The translations under genes and the position numbers were made by a program. From Rhodospirillaceae bacterium UBA1479 (lineage in GTDB: Bacteria > Pseudomonadota > Alphaproteobacteria > Rhodospirillales > Casp-alpha2): a DNA stretch of 64,000 nucleotides. Below, one piece after another: positions 32,906 through 42,220 of the stretch (positions are counted from its first letter, which is position 1; each line of letters starts with the position of its first letter). The stretch is taken from positions 374,016-438,015 of the forward strand of contig DCRZ01000006.1 in the NCBI GenBank assembly GCA_002325375.1, written 5' to 3'. Below the pieces are notes generated by a model that saw nothing but the letters and a program-made list of their open reading frames with translations, was not told where the DNA came from and did not search any database.

Positions 32906-34330
32906 TTAGGCGGCTTCCGCGGCCATCTTCTTGGCCTTTTCGATGGCCTCGTCGATGGTGCCGACCATGTAGAAGGCCGCTTCCGGCAGGTGATCGTATT
33001 CGCCGTCGACGATGCCCTTGAAGCCCTTGATGGTGTCTTCGAGGGACACCAGGACGCCCGGCGTGCCGGTGAACACTTCGGCGACGTGGAACGGCTGCGA
33101 CAGGAAGCGCTGAATCTTACGGGCGCGCGACACGGTCTGCTTGTCTTCTTCCGACAGTTCATCCATGCCCAGAATGGCGATGATGTCCTGCAGGGACTTG
33201 TAGGTCTGCAGGGTCTGCTGAACCTTGGTGGCGACGCCGTAATGCTCTTCACCGATGATCCGCGGATCAAGGATACGCGAGGTCGAATCAAGCGGATCCA
33301 CGGCCGGGTAGATGCCGAGCTCGGCGATCTGGCGCGACAGCACCGTGGTCGCGTCCAGGTGGGCGAAGGAGGTCGCGGGCGCGGGGTCGGTCAAATCATC
33401 GGCCGGGACGTAAATGGCCTGGACCGAGGTGATCGAGCCCTTCTTGGTCGAGGTGATGCGTTCCTGCAGCGTGCCCATGTCCGTGGCGAGCGTCGGCTGA
33501 TAGCCCACGGCCGAGGGAATGCGGCCCAACAGTGCCGACACTTCCGAGCCGGCCTGGGTGAAGCGGAAGATGTTATCGATGAACAGCAGCACGTCCTGGC
33601 CTTCTTCGTCACGGAAGTATTCCGCCTGCGCCAGGCCGGTCAGCGCCACGCGGGAGCGGGCCCCCGGGGGTTCGTTCATCTGACCGTAAACCAGCGCCGC
33701 CTTGGAATTGTTGCCTTCCAGGTCGATAACGCCCGATTCGATCATTTCGTGATAAAGGTCGTTGCCTTCGCGGGTACGTTCGCCGACACCGGCAAACACC
33801 GAATACCCGCCGTGGCCCTTGGCGACGTTGTTGATCAGTTCCATGATCAGCACCGTCTTGCCCACGCCGGCGCCGCCGAACAGGCCGATCTTACCGCCCT
33901 TGGAATAGGGCGCGATCAGGTCGACGACCTTGATGCCGGTGGTCAGAATTTCGGTTTCCGTCGACTGCTCGGCAAAGCTCGGGGCCGCGCGGTGAATGGG
34001 GGCGCGGGACTTGGTTTTCACCGGGCCGCGCTCGTCAACCGGGTCGCCGATGACGTTCATGATGCGGCCCAGGGTTTCGGGGCCCACGGGAACCGTGATG
34101 CTGTCGCCGGTATCGGTCACTTCAGCACCGCGCTGCAGGCCGTCCGTGCTGTCCATGGCAACGGTGCGCACGGTGTTTTCACCCAGGTGCTGCGCCACTT
34201 CCAAAACAAGCAAACGGTCGCCGATCTTCAGGTGCAGGGCGTTCAGAATCGCCGGCAATTCGCCGTCGAATTTGACGTCCACCACGGCGCCCAGAACCTG
34301 GGACACTTTACCAACACTGTTCGTAGCCAT
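32906..34330 (-). CDS. atpD: ATP synthase F1 beta subunit
   Basis: A 474-residue catalytic subunit. P-loop GGAGVGKTVLIMELINN (about residues 150-165), catalytic Glu in GVGERTREGNDL, Walker B VLLFIDNIFRFTQAG, and PSAVGYQPTLATDMG. It makes ATP at the alpha/beta interface in the membrane-bound synthase. Full length and intact. Confidence 0.98.
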   Translation of the reverse strand: MATNSVGKVSQVLGAVVDVKFDGELPAILNALHLKIGDRLLVLEVAQHLGENTVRTVAMDSTDGLQRGAEVTDTGDSITVPVGPETLGRIMNVIGDPVDERGPVKTKSRAPIHRAAPSFAEQSTETEILTTGIKVVDLIAPYSKGGKIGLFGGAGVGKTVLIMELINNVAKGHGGYSVFAGVGERTREGNDLYHEMIESGVIDLEGNNSKAALVYGQMNEPPGARSRVALTGLAQAEYFRDEEGQDVLLFIDNIFRFTQAGSEVSALLGRIPSAVGYQPTLATDMGTLQERITSTKKGSITSVQAIYVPADDLTDPAPATSFAHLDATTVLSRQIAELGIYPAVDPLDSTSRILDPRIIGEEHYGVATKVQQTLQTYKSLQDIIAILGMDELSEEDKQTVSRARKIQRFLSQPFHVAEVFTGTPGVLVSLEDTIKGFKGIVDGEYDHLPEAAFYMVGTIDEAIEKAKKMAAEAA

Positions 34331-34359
34331 ACTCTTTCTAGCTCCCGTTCAAATCGTCT

Positions 34360-35250
34360 CTAGACCGCTTCCGCGCCCGAGATGATTTCGATGAGTTCCT
34401 TGGTGATAAATGCCTGACGTGTCCGGTTATAGGTCAGCGTCAGATTGTCGATCATTTCGCCGGCATTTCGGGTCGCGCTGTCCATGGCGGTCATGCGCGC
34501 ACCGTGTTCCGAAGCGGAGCTTTCCAGCAACGCCTGGAACAACTGCACCGCCATGTTGCGGGGCAGCAGGTCGGCCAAAATTTCCTGTTCTTCCGGCTCG
34601 TACAGATAAATCGCCGACGGGCCGCCGGTCTTTTCCTTGTCGCCGTCGGTTTCCGGCGGCTGGAAGGGAATGATCTGCTGGTTCGTGACGATCTGCGTCA
34701 TTGCCGACTGGAATCGGTTGAAGATGACGGTGCAAATGTCGAATTCACCGGCTTCGAACATTTCCGTGATCTTATCGGCGACGCTCTGAGCCTGCTCGTA
34801 TTCGACACCGCGCCGCCCGATGCCTTCAAAGGTTTCGACGATGTCGGCCTTGAAGTCGCGGCGCAGAAGGTCGCGGGCCTTTTTACCCACGCAGAGAATC
34901 TTGACCGTCTTGCCGTCGCTTTTGAGCTTGCGGGCCACACGGCGCACTTCGCGAACGATGGTGCCGTTGAAACCGCCGCACAAACCGCGGTCTGCGGTGC
35001 AGGCGACAAGAAGATGGGTGTTGTCCGAACCGGTTCCCGCCAACATCTTCGGCGCGCCGGTCGGATCCCCGATCGATGCCCCGATGGCGGCAACCATGCC
35101 TTCCATGCGCTGCGCGTAAGGACGGGCGGCTTCCGCACCTTCCTGGGCGCGCCGCAGTTTGGCGGCAGCCACCATCTTCATGGCGGAAGTGATCTTCTGC
35201 GTCGACTTGACGCTGTTGATCCGGATTTTCAGGTCCTTGAGCGAAGGCAT
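34360..35250 (-). CDS. atpG: ATP synthase F1 gamma subunit
   Basis: A 296-residue rotary shaft subunit. N-terminal coiled coil MPSLKDLKIRINSVKSTQKITSAMKMVAAAKLRRAQ and C-terminal helix RMTAMDSATRNAGEMIDNLTLTYNRTRQAFITKELIEIISGAEA are diagnostic. CTADRGLCGGFNGTI lies in the central domain. It lies between atpA and atpD, the usual order. Confidence 0.97.
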   Translation of the reverse strand: MPSLKDLKIRINSVKSTQKITSAMKMVAAAKLRRAQEGAEAARPYAQRMEGMVAAIGASIGDPTGAPKMLAGTGSDNTHLLVACTADRGLCGGFNGTIVREVRRVARKLKSDGKTVKILCVGKKARDLLRRDFKADIVETFEGIGRRGVEYEQAQSVADKITEMFEAGEFDICTVIFNRFQSAMTQIVTNQQIIPFQPPETDGDKEKTGGPSAIYLYEPEEQEILADLLPRNMAVQLFQALLESSASEHGARMTAMDSATRNAGEMIDNLTLTYNRTRQAFITKELIEIISGAEAV

Positions 35251-35307
35251 GAAAGCGCTTTCCTCGTTCGTCCGTCAGGCGTGCGTTAAACCGGTCTTCG
35301 GCGTCCG

Positions 35308-36843
35308 TTAGGCCGCGAAAGACTTGGTGAAGTCGTCGAGGAATGCCGACAGCTTCTCCGTGGTGTCGTCGCTGAGCGCCTTTTCCTTGGTGATCGTCGC
35401 CAGGATATCGGCCCCCTTGTCACGAGCGGCGTCCAGCAGACGGCGCTCGTAGGCTGTGATGTCGTTGACGGCGACCTTATCGGTGTAGCCCTTCACGCCG
35501 GCGAAGATGACGACGACCTGTTCGGCCACGGTCAGCGGCGAATACTGCGGCTGCTTCAGAAGTTCGGTCAGACGCGCGCCACGGGCCAGAAGCCGCTGGG
35601 TCGACGGGTCCAGGTCCGACGCGAACTGGGCGAAGGCCGCCATTTCGCGATACTGGGCCAGTTCCAGCTTAATCGAGCCGGCGACCTGCTTCATGGCTTT
35701 GGTCTGGGCGGCGGAACCGACGCGCGACACCGACAGGCCGACGTTCACGGCCGGGCGGATGCCCTTATAGAACAGTTCCGTTTCCAGGAAGATCTGACCG
35801 TCGGTGATCGAGATCACGTTGGTCGGGATGTAGGCGGAAACGTCACCGGCCTGGGTTTCGATGACCGGCAGGGCGGTCAGCGAACCGGCGCCCAGTTCGT
35901 CGTTCATCTTGGCCGCGCGCTCGAGCAGGCGGGAGTGCAGGTAGAACACGTCGCCCGGATAGGCTTCGCGGCCCGGCGGACGGCGCAGCAGCAGCGACAT
36001 CTGACGATAGGCGACGGCCTGTTTGGACAGATCGTCATAGAAGATGACGGCGTGCATGCCGTTGTCGCGGAAATATTCGCCCATGGCGCAGCCCGTGTAG
36101 GGGGCCAGGAACTGCAGCGGCGCCGGCTCGGATGCGGTCGAGGCGACGACGATGGAATACTTCATGGCGTCGTAATCTTCGAGGGTCTTGACCAACTGGG
36201 CCACGGTGGACCGCTTCTGGCCGACGGCGACATAGACGCAGTAGAGCTTTTCCGACTCGTCCTTGGCGTTCTCGTTGACCGACTTCTGGTTCAGGATGGT
36301 GTCGATGATGACGGCGGTCTTGCCGGTCTGGCGGTCGCCGATGATCAGTTCGCGCTGGCCGCGGCCGACCGGGATCAGGCTGTCGATGGCCTTGAGGCCG
36401 GTCTGCACCGGTTCATGCACCGATTTCCGGGGAATGATGCCGGGCGCCTTGACTTCGACCAGGGAGCGTTCGGTGGTGTCGATGTCGCCCTTGCCGTCGA
36501 TCGGGTTGCCGAGCGCGTCAACGACGCGGCCCAACAGAGCCTTGCCGACGGGGACGTCAACGATGTCGCCGGTCCGCTTGACCGTGTCGCCTTCCTTGAT
36601 GTCTCGGTCGTCGCCGAAAATAACGATACCGACGTTGTCGGTTTCCAGGTTCAACGCCATCCCTTTGATGCCGCCCGGGAATTCGACCATTTCGCCGGCC
36701 TGGACTTGGTCCAGACCATAGACACGGGCGATACCGTCACCGACGGACAGCACCTGGCCGACTTCCGCGACCTCGGCTTCCGAACCGAAGTCGGCAATCT
36801 GTTTCTTGAGAATGGCGGAGATTTCCGCGGCGCGGATTTCCAT
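35308..36843 (-). CDS. atpA: ATP synthase F1 alpha subunit
   Basis: A 511-residue nucleotide-binding subunit. P-loop ELIIGDRQTGKTAVIIDTILNQK (about residues 166-188), VFYDDLSKQAVAYRQMSLLLRRPPGREAYPGDVFYLHSRLLERAAK, and VGLSVSRVGSAAQTKAM are all conserved. It forms the non-catalytic sites of F1. Full length. Confidence 0.98.
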   Translation of the reverse strand: MEIRAAEISAILKKQIADFGSEAEVAEVGQVLSVGDGIARVYGLDQVQAGEMVEFPGGIKGMALNLETDNVGIVIFGDDRDIKEGDTVKRTGDIVDVPVGKALLGRVVDALGNPIDGKGDIDTTERSLVEVKAPGIIPRKSVHEPVQTGLKAIDSLIPVGRGQRELIIGDRQTGKTAVIIDTILNQKSVNENAKDESEKLYCVYVAVGQKRSTVAQLVKTLEDYDAMKYSIVVASTASEPAPLQFLAPYTGCAMGEYFRDNGMHAVIFYDDLSKQAVAYRQMSLLLRRPPGREAYPGDVFYLHSRLLERAAKMNDELGAGSLTALPVIETQAGDVSAYIPTNVISITDGQIFLETELFYKGIRPAVNVGLSVSRVGSAAQTKAMKQVAGSIKLELAQYREMAAFAQFASDLDPSTQRLLARGARLTELLKQPQYSPLTVAEQVVVIFAGVKGYTDKVAVNDITAYERRLLDAARDKGADILATITKEKALSDDTTEKLSAFLDDFTKSFAA

Positions 36844-36858
36844 TTTCGGGATCCCCTC

Positions 36859-37410
36859 TTATCGCAGGCTTAAGCGAAGTTGCTGAAGTTTGGTTTTGAT
36901 CGAGGAATCGATCATACGCGAACCGATTTTGACCACGAGGCCGCCCAGAAGATCTTCATCAACCCGGGCGTCCACGGCGACTTTCGCGCCCATGGCCTTT
37001 TTCAGTCCGTCCTCGATCGCTTGACGCTGCTTGTCGCTCAGCACTTGGGCGGACGTGACCTCGGCGGTCATTTCACCCCGGTGCTGGGCCAAGATACCTT
37101 GAAACTGCGTGATCATGGCGGTCAGCGCGAACAAACGGCGGTTCTGCGCGACGACACCAACGAAATGTTTGGTTAGCTCGGAAACCTCGGCCTTGGTCAG
37201 GATCGCGTCCATGGCGGCGATCTGGCTGTCACGGGCAATGACCGGAGAGCGGATCAGGCGCGCCAAATCGGCACTGCCATCGACCATATCACGGATTGCA
37301 GCCAGATCCTGGGCTACCGTGTCCAGCTGCTTGTCGGCCGCGGCCAATTCAAAAAGGGCGGTCGCGTAGCGACCTGCAAGGCCGGAAGCGCCTGCGATAT
37401 CCGATGACAC
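36859..37410 (-). CDS. atpH: ATP synthase F1 delta subunit
   Basis: A 183-residue peripheral-stalk subunit and first gene of the F1 operon. It reads GLAGRYATALFELAAADKQLDTVAQDLAAI at the N-terminus and ends VKIGSRMIDSSIKTKLQQLRLSLR, both standard for OSCP/delta. The start is GTG at 37410, with AAGGGG about ten bases upstream. F0 genes (atpBEF) are not in the window, as usual in alphaproteobacteria where F0 and F1 operons are separate. Confidence 0.95.
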   Translation of the reverse strand: MSSDIAGASGLAGRYATALFELAAADKQLDTVAQDLAAIRDMVDGSADLARLIRSPVIARDSQIAAMDAILTKAEVSELTKHFVGVVAQNRRLFALTAMITQFQGILAQHRGEMTAEVTSAQVLSDKQRQAIEDGLKKAMGAKVAVDARVDEDLLGGLVVKIGSRMIDSSIKTKLQQLRLSLR

Positions 37411-37467
37411 CTGGGAAACCCCTTGATTAAGTTTTTTTTACGGACCCTGATATGCCGGTTTCGGACA

Positions 37468-37512
37468 GGAATCGCGGCTAAAAAACAGCCGCAATCCCGC
37501 CAATTCCGGCGG
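37468..37512. promoter_or_regulatory. two hairpins in the leader of the atp operon
   Basis: Upstream of atpH lie two inverted repeats: arms 37468-37479 and 37487-37497 (two mismatches, A-rich loop), and CCCGCC/GGCGGG around 37495-37512. The 238-base gap 37411-37648 otherwise holds no gene. They could shape the 5' end of the atp message; no -10/-35 pair was convincing. Confidence 0.35.
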
Positions 37513-37648
37513 GCCCCGCCTGGAAAGCGCGGCCAGTCCTACCACAGAGGTTTCGCGCATGCAACCAGAGTCGCCCGGGTTTTTTCACAGACTGTGAAAG
37601 ACCCCTGATTGGGCCCGTTTCGGGGGGAATTTAAGGGGGCTTAAAGGC

Positions 37649-38401
37649 CTATCGCGGGGGATGGGAAGCCATCGTGGGCCAGTGCTTCCTGAAGGCGGCT
37701 AATATCTCTTTCGGGCCGTCGCCGGGCTCCAGGTGCAGATACAGAAAGCGGAGGAGTTTGTTGTCGCGATGTGACAACTGTTTGTTCCAGGGCGGGGCTC
37801 CGTCATCAGGTTCAAAAAACAGACTGTCCGTGAAATGGGGCACATCGTTCTGGGGGCCGAGAACCTGGACGAGTTCCTCTAGAACGATCGACCGGGTTCG
37901 TTGTTCCGGTAGGCCCGATGCGACGCCCACAACCGCTTTGACCGTGGCGCCAGTTTTCTCGTTGTAGATGGGACAAAAAAAGCCGTAGTCCGCTCCTTCG
38001 GCTTCGCAGCCATACTTGTCCTTGGTCTTCCATAAAGAGCCGAGCGGCCGGCCTTCGATAACGATATCCGCCTCGCCGGTGACGAGGCTCAGGTTCATCC
38101 CGGTTCCCCCGAGGGCGTTGTTAATCTGGTGGATGGCGTCTGTAACATCCTGCCGGAATGCATCGTCCCCATGTGTCACGGTGACCGTTGCGGGATGGGT
38201 CCAGCGGGTTACTGGATAAGACCAGGCGCTCGTTTCTTGTCCGGTCAAGACTTCAAGAACGAAATTGAATTCACGCAGTCTGCTGTGGCCGGAGAATCGG
38301 TCCCTGTCATCGCGGTATTGGATCACGCCGAATACGGACATACCGAATACCGCGAGGGCGATCAAAAGGCAGGAAGGGCTTTTTACAGGGTTGTTGCTCA
38401 T
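37649..38401 (-). CDS. DUF2927-domain membrane-anchored protein
   Basis: A 250-residue protein with one N-terminal hydrophobic helix (SCLLIALAVFGMSVFGVI) and a periplasmic domain. TRWTHPATVTVTH, DVTDAIHQINNALGGTGMNLSL, YGFFCPIYN, TRSIVLEELVQVLGPQNDVPHFTDSLFF and HRDNKLLRFLYL match the DUF2927 pattern, including the conserved EEL-Q-LG and asparagine-aspartate segment. Two cysteines may form a disulfide. Start at the ATG at 38401; the frame to 38476 is less likely. It follows the peptidoglycan-binding-like gene on the same strand, so both may serve the envelope. Confidence 0.75.
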   Translation of the reverse strand: MSNNPVKSPSCLLIALAVFGMSVFGVIQYRDDRDRFSGHSRLREFNFVLEVLTGQETSAWSYPVTRWTHPATVTVTHGDDAFRQDVTDAIHQINNALGGTGMNLSLVTGEADIVIEGRPLGSLWKTKDKYGCEAEGADYGFFCPIYNEKTGATVKAVVGVASGLPEQRTRSIVLEELVQVLGPQNDVPHFTDSLFFEPDDGAPPWNKQLSHRDNKLLRFLYLHLEPGDGPKEILAAFRKHWPTMASHPPR

Positions 38402-38457
38402 TCCCGACGGCCTCCATCCACGGCCAAACTGTCGAAGCAGGAAACGGGTTGATGGGC

Positions 38458-38988
38458 CTAATTTAGCGGACGCCACTGTGGAAAGCCTCTTGGATTATTT
38501 TTCGGATCCAAGAAAAACCCACCGCCACGACCGCGGTTGATCCGCTGCTTGATGCGTTCAAGCGCACTTTCCGCCGCCTTGTCCGCCGCCTCATCGGTCG
38601 TTGCGGGGCGGCTGGGTGTCGATGGGGGATGCTTTTCGTCTTCCGGCGGTGGGGCGACCGGCGCGGTGTCGTCAATGTGGTCGGGGCCCGGGTCCTCGGC
38701 AATTTGCTGGGCAAACAATTGAACCGTTGGCCCCCGCGGATCGGTAACGCCATCCTGAACAAGAGCATTCGCTGCCTGGAATGCCTTCAGGCTACCCATA
38801 AGTTCCGAATGGTAAATGCCAGATGGACCCTGTGACGGGTTCAATCGGAAGTAACCCAGGCGATTGAGAATCGTTTCAATTTTCGCGACATCTTCAGGTC
38901 GATTGACTTCGTCAGGTCCGACAGGCGCGGACAGGCGGGGCAAATCGGCATCGGAAAACCGAAAAGGGCTAAAGGGTGTGTTGGGCAT
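38458..38988 (-). CDS. protein with a peptidoglycan-binding-like domain, unknown
   Basis: A 176-residue protein without a signal peptide. Residues about 30-95 (DVAKIETILNRLGYFRLNPSQGPSGIYHSELMGSLKAFQAANALVQDGVTDPRG) look like a PG_binding_1-type three-helix domain. The rest is Pro/Asp-rich and disordered, ending in a Gly/Arg-rich segment (INRGRGGGFFLDPKNNPRGFPQWRPLN). Similar proteins occur in phage-tail or secreted-factor contexts, but none is evident here. ATG at 38988 has GAGG upstream; a GTG at 39000 is possible. Confidence 0.65.
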   Translation of the reverse strand: MPNTPFSPFRFSDADLPRLSAPVGPDEVNRPEDVAKIETILNRLGYFRLNPSQGPSGIYHSELMGSLKAFQAANALVQDGVTDPRGPTVQLFAQQIAEDPGPDHIDDTAPVAPPPEDEKHPPSTPSRPATTDEAADKAAESALERIKQRINRGRGGGFFLDPKNNPRGFPQWRPLN

Positions 38989-39020
38989 GGGGCCTCGCAC
39001 GAGCGAAAAATGAAAAAGGA

Positions 39021-39048
39021 ATTATATCCTACATTTTTTCTGCGTCAA
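39021..39048 (-). promoter_or_regulatory. near-consensus sigma-70 promoter
   Basis: On the minus strand, TTGACG (39043-39048), 16 bases, then TATAAT (39021-39026), in a strikingly AT-rich island (39001-39070). Transcription would start near 39014, 26 bases before the ATG of the peptidoglycan-binding-like gene. Confidence 0.7.
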
Positions 39049-39142
39049 GAACAAAATAAGAACATATGAGTGATGTGTCGCGGACGAGGGCGCGCTGACT
39101 ATGCGTCAGCTCCGTATCCCGGTGTTTCCCGTTGAGAGCGCC

Positions 39143-41356
39143 CTACATGAACGAGTAAGGGTCCACATCGATCTGGACGCGGACCTTCTTCGGAACCTGC
39201 GCGCGGGTGATCCAGGCTCGCACCAAAGGCTGTACCGCCGTGCCGCGCCCGGCCTTCAACAGCAGGCGCCGGCGGTGGCGGCCCCGGATCATGGCGAGCG
39301 GTGCCGGTGCCGGGCCCAGGACTTGAATATCTGCCCCTTTCGGGGCCGCGCGGCCGAGCGCGCGGGCCCCGGCATCGACCGCGGCCTCGTCCGTGCCCGA
39401 CACCACCACGCCGACCAGGCGGCCGTAGGGCGGCATGCGGGCGTCTTCGCGGCCCTTGGATTCGGCGGCCAGGAAGGCCGCGCGGTCGCCCTTCAGAATG
39501 GCGTCCATTACCGGGTGTTCGGGCATGAAGGTCTGAATCAGGACCCGGCCCGGGCGCTCCGCCCGCCCGGCCCGCCCGGCGACCTGGTAGAGCAGCTGAT
39601 AGGTACGCTCCGCCGCCCGCAGATCGCCGCCGGATAATCCCAAGTCCGCGTCGACCACGCCGACCAGGGTCAGCAGGGGGAAATGATAGCCCTTGGCGAC
39701 GATCTGGGTGCCGATGATCAGGTCGACCTCATGGGCTTCGATACGGTGCACGAACTCCCGCGCCGTGCGCTGATTGTACAGATTGTCCGATGTCGCCATG
39801 GCGATGCGGGCGTCGGGGTAGAGGGCGCGGACCTCTTCCTCCAGGCGCTCGACCCCCGGCCCGCAGGGCACCAGGGAATCCTCGGTCCCGCATTCCGGAC
39901 AGGCGGGGGGCGGGGCCATCTGGTAGCCGCAATGGTGGCATTGCAGGCGCCCGAGCAGCCGGTGTTCGACCAGCCAGGCCGTGCATTGCGGGCATTGCAG
40001 GCGGTGGCCGCAGGTCCGGCACAGCGTCAGCGGCGCGTAGCCCCGGCGGTTGAGGAACAAGAGGGCCTGCTCGCCGCGCTCCAGGGTCTGGGTTACGGCT
40101 TCGCGCAGTGGCGGCGACAGCCACTGGCCGCGCTGCGGCGGCGACTTGGTCATGTTGACCAGGTCGACATCGGGCAGGTCGGCGCCGCCGTGGCGGGCCG
40201 GCAGATGCAGATGGACGTAGCGGCCCCGGTCCACGTTGGCCTGGGTTTCCAGGGACGGCGTCGCCGAGACCAGGACCACGGGGATGCGGCCCATCCGGGC
40301 CCGCACCACGGCCATGTCGCGGGCGTTGTAGACCACGCCTTCCTCCTGTTTGAAGGAGCCGTCGTGTTCCTCGTCGATGATGATCAGCCCCAAATCCCGG
40401 AACGGCAGGAACAGGGCCGAGCGCGCGCCGACCACCACGTCGGCCTGACCCAGCGCCACATGGCGCCAGGTTTCGCGCTTTTGCGCTTGCGTCACCTCGG
40501 AATGCCACAGCGCCGGCTCCCCGCCGAACCTGGCCTGGAACCGTTCCAGCCATTGCGCCGACAGGGCGATTTCCGGCAGCAGCACCAACACCTGGCGGCC
40601 GCGCGCGACCGCTTCCGCCACGGCCTGCAGATAGACCTCGGTCTTGCCCGACCCGGGCACGCCCTCCAGGACCTGAACGGAAAAGCCCTCGGTCACGGCC
40701 GCACTCAGCGAATCGGCCGCCGCCGCCTGTTCCGCCGACAAATCGGGGCCGGGGCGGTCCAGGTCCGGCGCCGGGGGTGGGGGAAAGGCTGGGATCGGGC
40801 AGGCGGTCAGCCCACCGACCTTGGCCAGGCCGGTGACCACGGCGGGGGTCACGCCCGCGGCGCGGGCAAGCTCCGCCGCCTGACGCGGCGGTCCGTCGGC
40901 GGCAGCGTCCAGCACGCGGCTCCGGGCGGGCGTCATCTTGATCTCGGGCCGGGGATCGGCGGGGCGGTAGGCCGTCAGCGGCTTGGGCGGCTCCAGGGCT
41001 TCCGGCACGCTCAAGGCCATGCGCAGCACGGCGCCCGGCGGGTTCAGGGTGTACTCGGCGACCCAGTCGACGAAGGCCATGGCCTCCGCCGTCATGGGCG
41101 GGGCGTCAAGCCGGCCCAAGATTTCCTTCATCTTGGCATCGGGCACGTCGCCGGTGCCCGGGCCCCAGACGACGCCGGCCATGCGGCGCGGGCCCAGGGG
41201 TACGCGCACGAAATCCCCGGCCGCCAGGGTCAGCCCGGCCGGCACCCGGTAGTCATAGGCGTCGGTCAGCGGCAGCGGCAGGCGCACGGCAACCCGCGTG
41301 CCCGGCTGGAAAACCGGGGCGTTCTGTCCGTCGGCCGATTGGCGATCCTTCGTCAT
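39143..41356 (-). CDS. priA: primosomal replication protein N' (PriA helicase)
   Basis: A 737-residue helicase that restarts stalled replication forks. N-terminal 3'-DNA-binding domain (VAVRLPLPLTDAYDYRVPAG), Walker A LEGVPGSGKTEVYLQAV, LIIIDEEHDGSFKQEE, and eight zinc-binding cysteines in CRTCGHRLQCPQC ... CHHCGYQMAPPPACPECG. Motif VAGRAGRAERPGRVLIQT lies in helicase motif VI. It sits near xerC and the atp operon as in many alphaproteobacteria. Confidence 0.96.
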   Translation of the reverse strand: MTKDRQSADGQNAPVFQPGTRVAVRLPLPLTDAYDYRVPAGLTLAAGDFVRVPLGPRRMAGVVWGPGTGDVPDAKMKEILGRLDAPPMTAEAMAFVDWVAEYTLNPPGAVLRMALSVPEALEPPKPLTAYRPADPRPEIKMTPARSRVLDAAADGPPRQAAELARAAGVTPAVVTGLAKVGGLTACPIPAFPPPPAPDLDRPGPDLSAEQAAAADSLSAAVTEGFSVQVLEGVPGSGKTEVYLQAVAEAVARGRQVLVLLPEIALSAQWLERFQARFGGEPALWHSEVTQAQKRETWRHVALGQADVVVGARSALFLPFRDLGLIIIDEEHDGSFKQEEGVVYNARDMAVVRARMGRIPVVLVSATPSLETQANVDRGRYVHLHLPARHGGADLPDVDLVNMTKSPPQRGQWLSPPLREAVTQTLERGEQALLFLNRRGYAPLTLCRTCGHRLQCPQCTAWLVEHRLLGRLQCHHCGYQMAPPPACPECGTEDSLVPCGPGVERLEEEVRALYPDARIAMATSDNLYNQRTAREFVHRIEAHEVDLIIGTQIVAKGYHFPLLTLVGVVDADLGLSGGDLRAAERTYQLLYQVAGRAGRAERPGRVLIQTFMPEHPVMDAILKGDRAAFLAAESKGREDARMPPYGRLVGVVVSGTDEAAVDAGARALGRAAPKGADIQVLGPAPAPLAMIRGRHRRRLLLKAGRGTAVQPLVRAWITRAQVPKKVRVQIDVDPYSFM

Positions 41357-41470
41357 GGCGGGTTTTGCGGGGTCCTCGGGGGTGGTTCTATGGGGACGCG
41401 GGGCTTGGCATTATAATAGGGATCATAGGCGCGTGCCTTCACCGCGCGTGAGTACGAAAGGACCGAAGGG

Positions 41471-42220
41471 ATGACCCAAGGCAAGGACGAGGTCGCCGCC
41501 GAGACCCTGGAAACGGCGGATATCAGCCTGTCGGACGACGACGTGGCCGAATTCCTGGTGGCCCATCCCGACTTCTTTCGCGAACGCCTGGAAGTGCTGT
41601 CCTTCATGAACATGCCGGGCCGATTCGCCCAGGAAGGCCCCAAGGAAGGGGCCCAGGTGGTGGATTTCCAGCAGGCCCTGCTGACCCAGCAGAAAGAGGC
41701 GGTCGAGGAATTGCGCGAATGCGTGCGCGACGTGATCGAGACCAGCCGGTCCAACATGTCGGTGCAGCAGCGCACCCATGCCGCCGTTCTGGCGCTGCTG
41801 AGCGCCCGCGATTTCGACGCCCTGATCCGCGTCGTCAATGACGATCTGGCCCGGATTCTCGACGTGGATATCGTCTGCGTCGGCTATGAGCCGTCGAACA
41901 ACCCGCTGTCCTGGCTGGTCTCGCCGGAAATCACCGATCTGAAACCGGGGCTGGTCGATGCCCTGTTGGGGTCGGGCGGGGCGGCCAAGCTGTACCGCGA
42001 CATCGCCGACGACGGCTCCGTGTTCGGCGCCGCCGCCGGTCTGGTGCAGTCCGCCGCCGTGGCGCGCCTGCGCCCCGGCCCGCGCACGCCCGTGGGCCTG
42101 ATGGCGCTCGGCTCGCGCTCCGATTCGTTCTTCCAACCGGGCCAGGGCACGGAACTGGTGGTGTTCCTCGCCCGCGTGCTGGAAAACTGCATCGAGCGCA
42201 TGCAGGAACCTTCGATGTGA
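41471..42220 (+). CDS. DUF484-family protein
   Basis: A 249-residue protein: DDDVAEFLVAHPDFFRERLEVLSFMNMP at the start and a GAF-like C-terminal half (DRVSL-type core, here LLSARDFDALIRVVNDDLARILDVDIVCVGYE and GLMALGSRSDSFFQPGQGTELVVFLARVLE). This is the DUF484 pattern. It is regularly found just upstream of xerC, and here its TGA overlaps the xerC GTG (GTGA, 42217-42220), so the two are coupled. Function unknown. Confidence 0.9.
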   Translation: MTQGKDEVAAETLETADISLSDDDVAEFLVAHPDFFRERLEVLSFMNMPGRFAQEGPKEGAQVVDFQQALLTQQKEAVEELRECVRDVIETSRSNMSVQQRTHAAVLALLSARDFDALIRVVNDDLARILDVDIVCVGYEPSNNPLSWLVSPEITDLKPGLVDALLGSGGAAKLYRDIADDGSVFGAAAGLVQSAAVARLRPGPRTPVGLMALGSRSDSFFQPGQGTELVVFLARVLENCIERMQEPSM

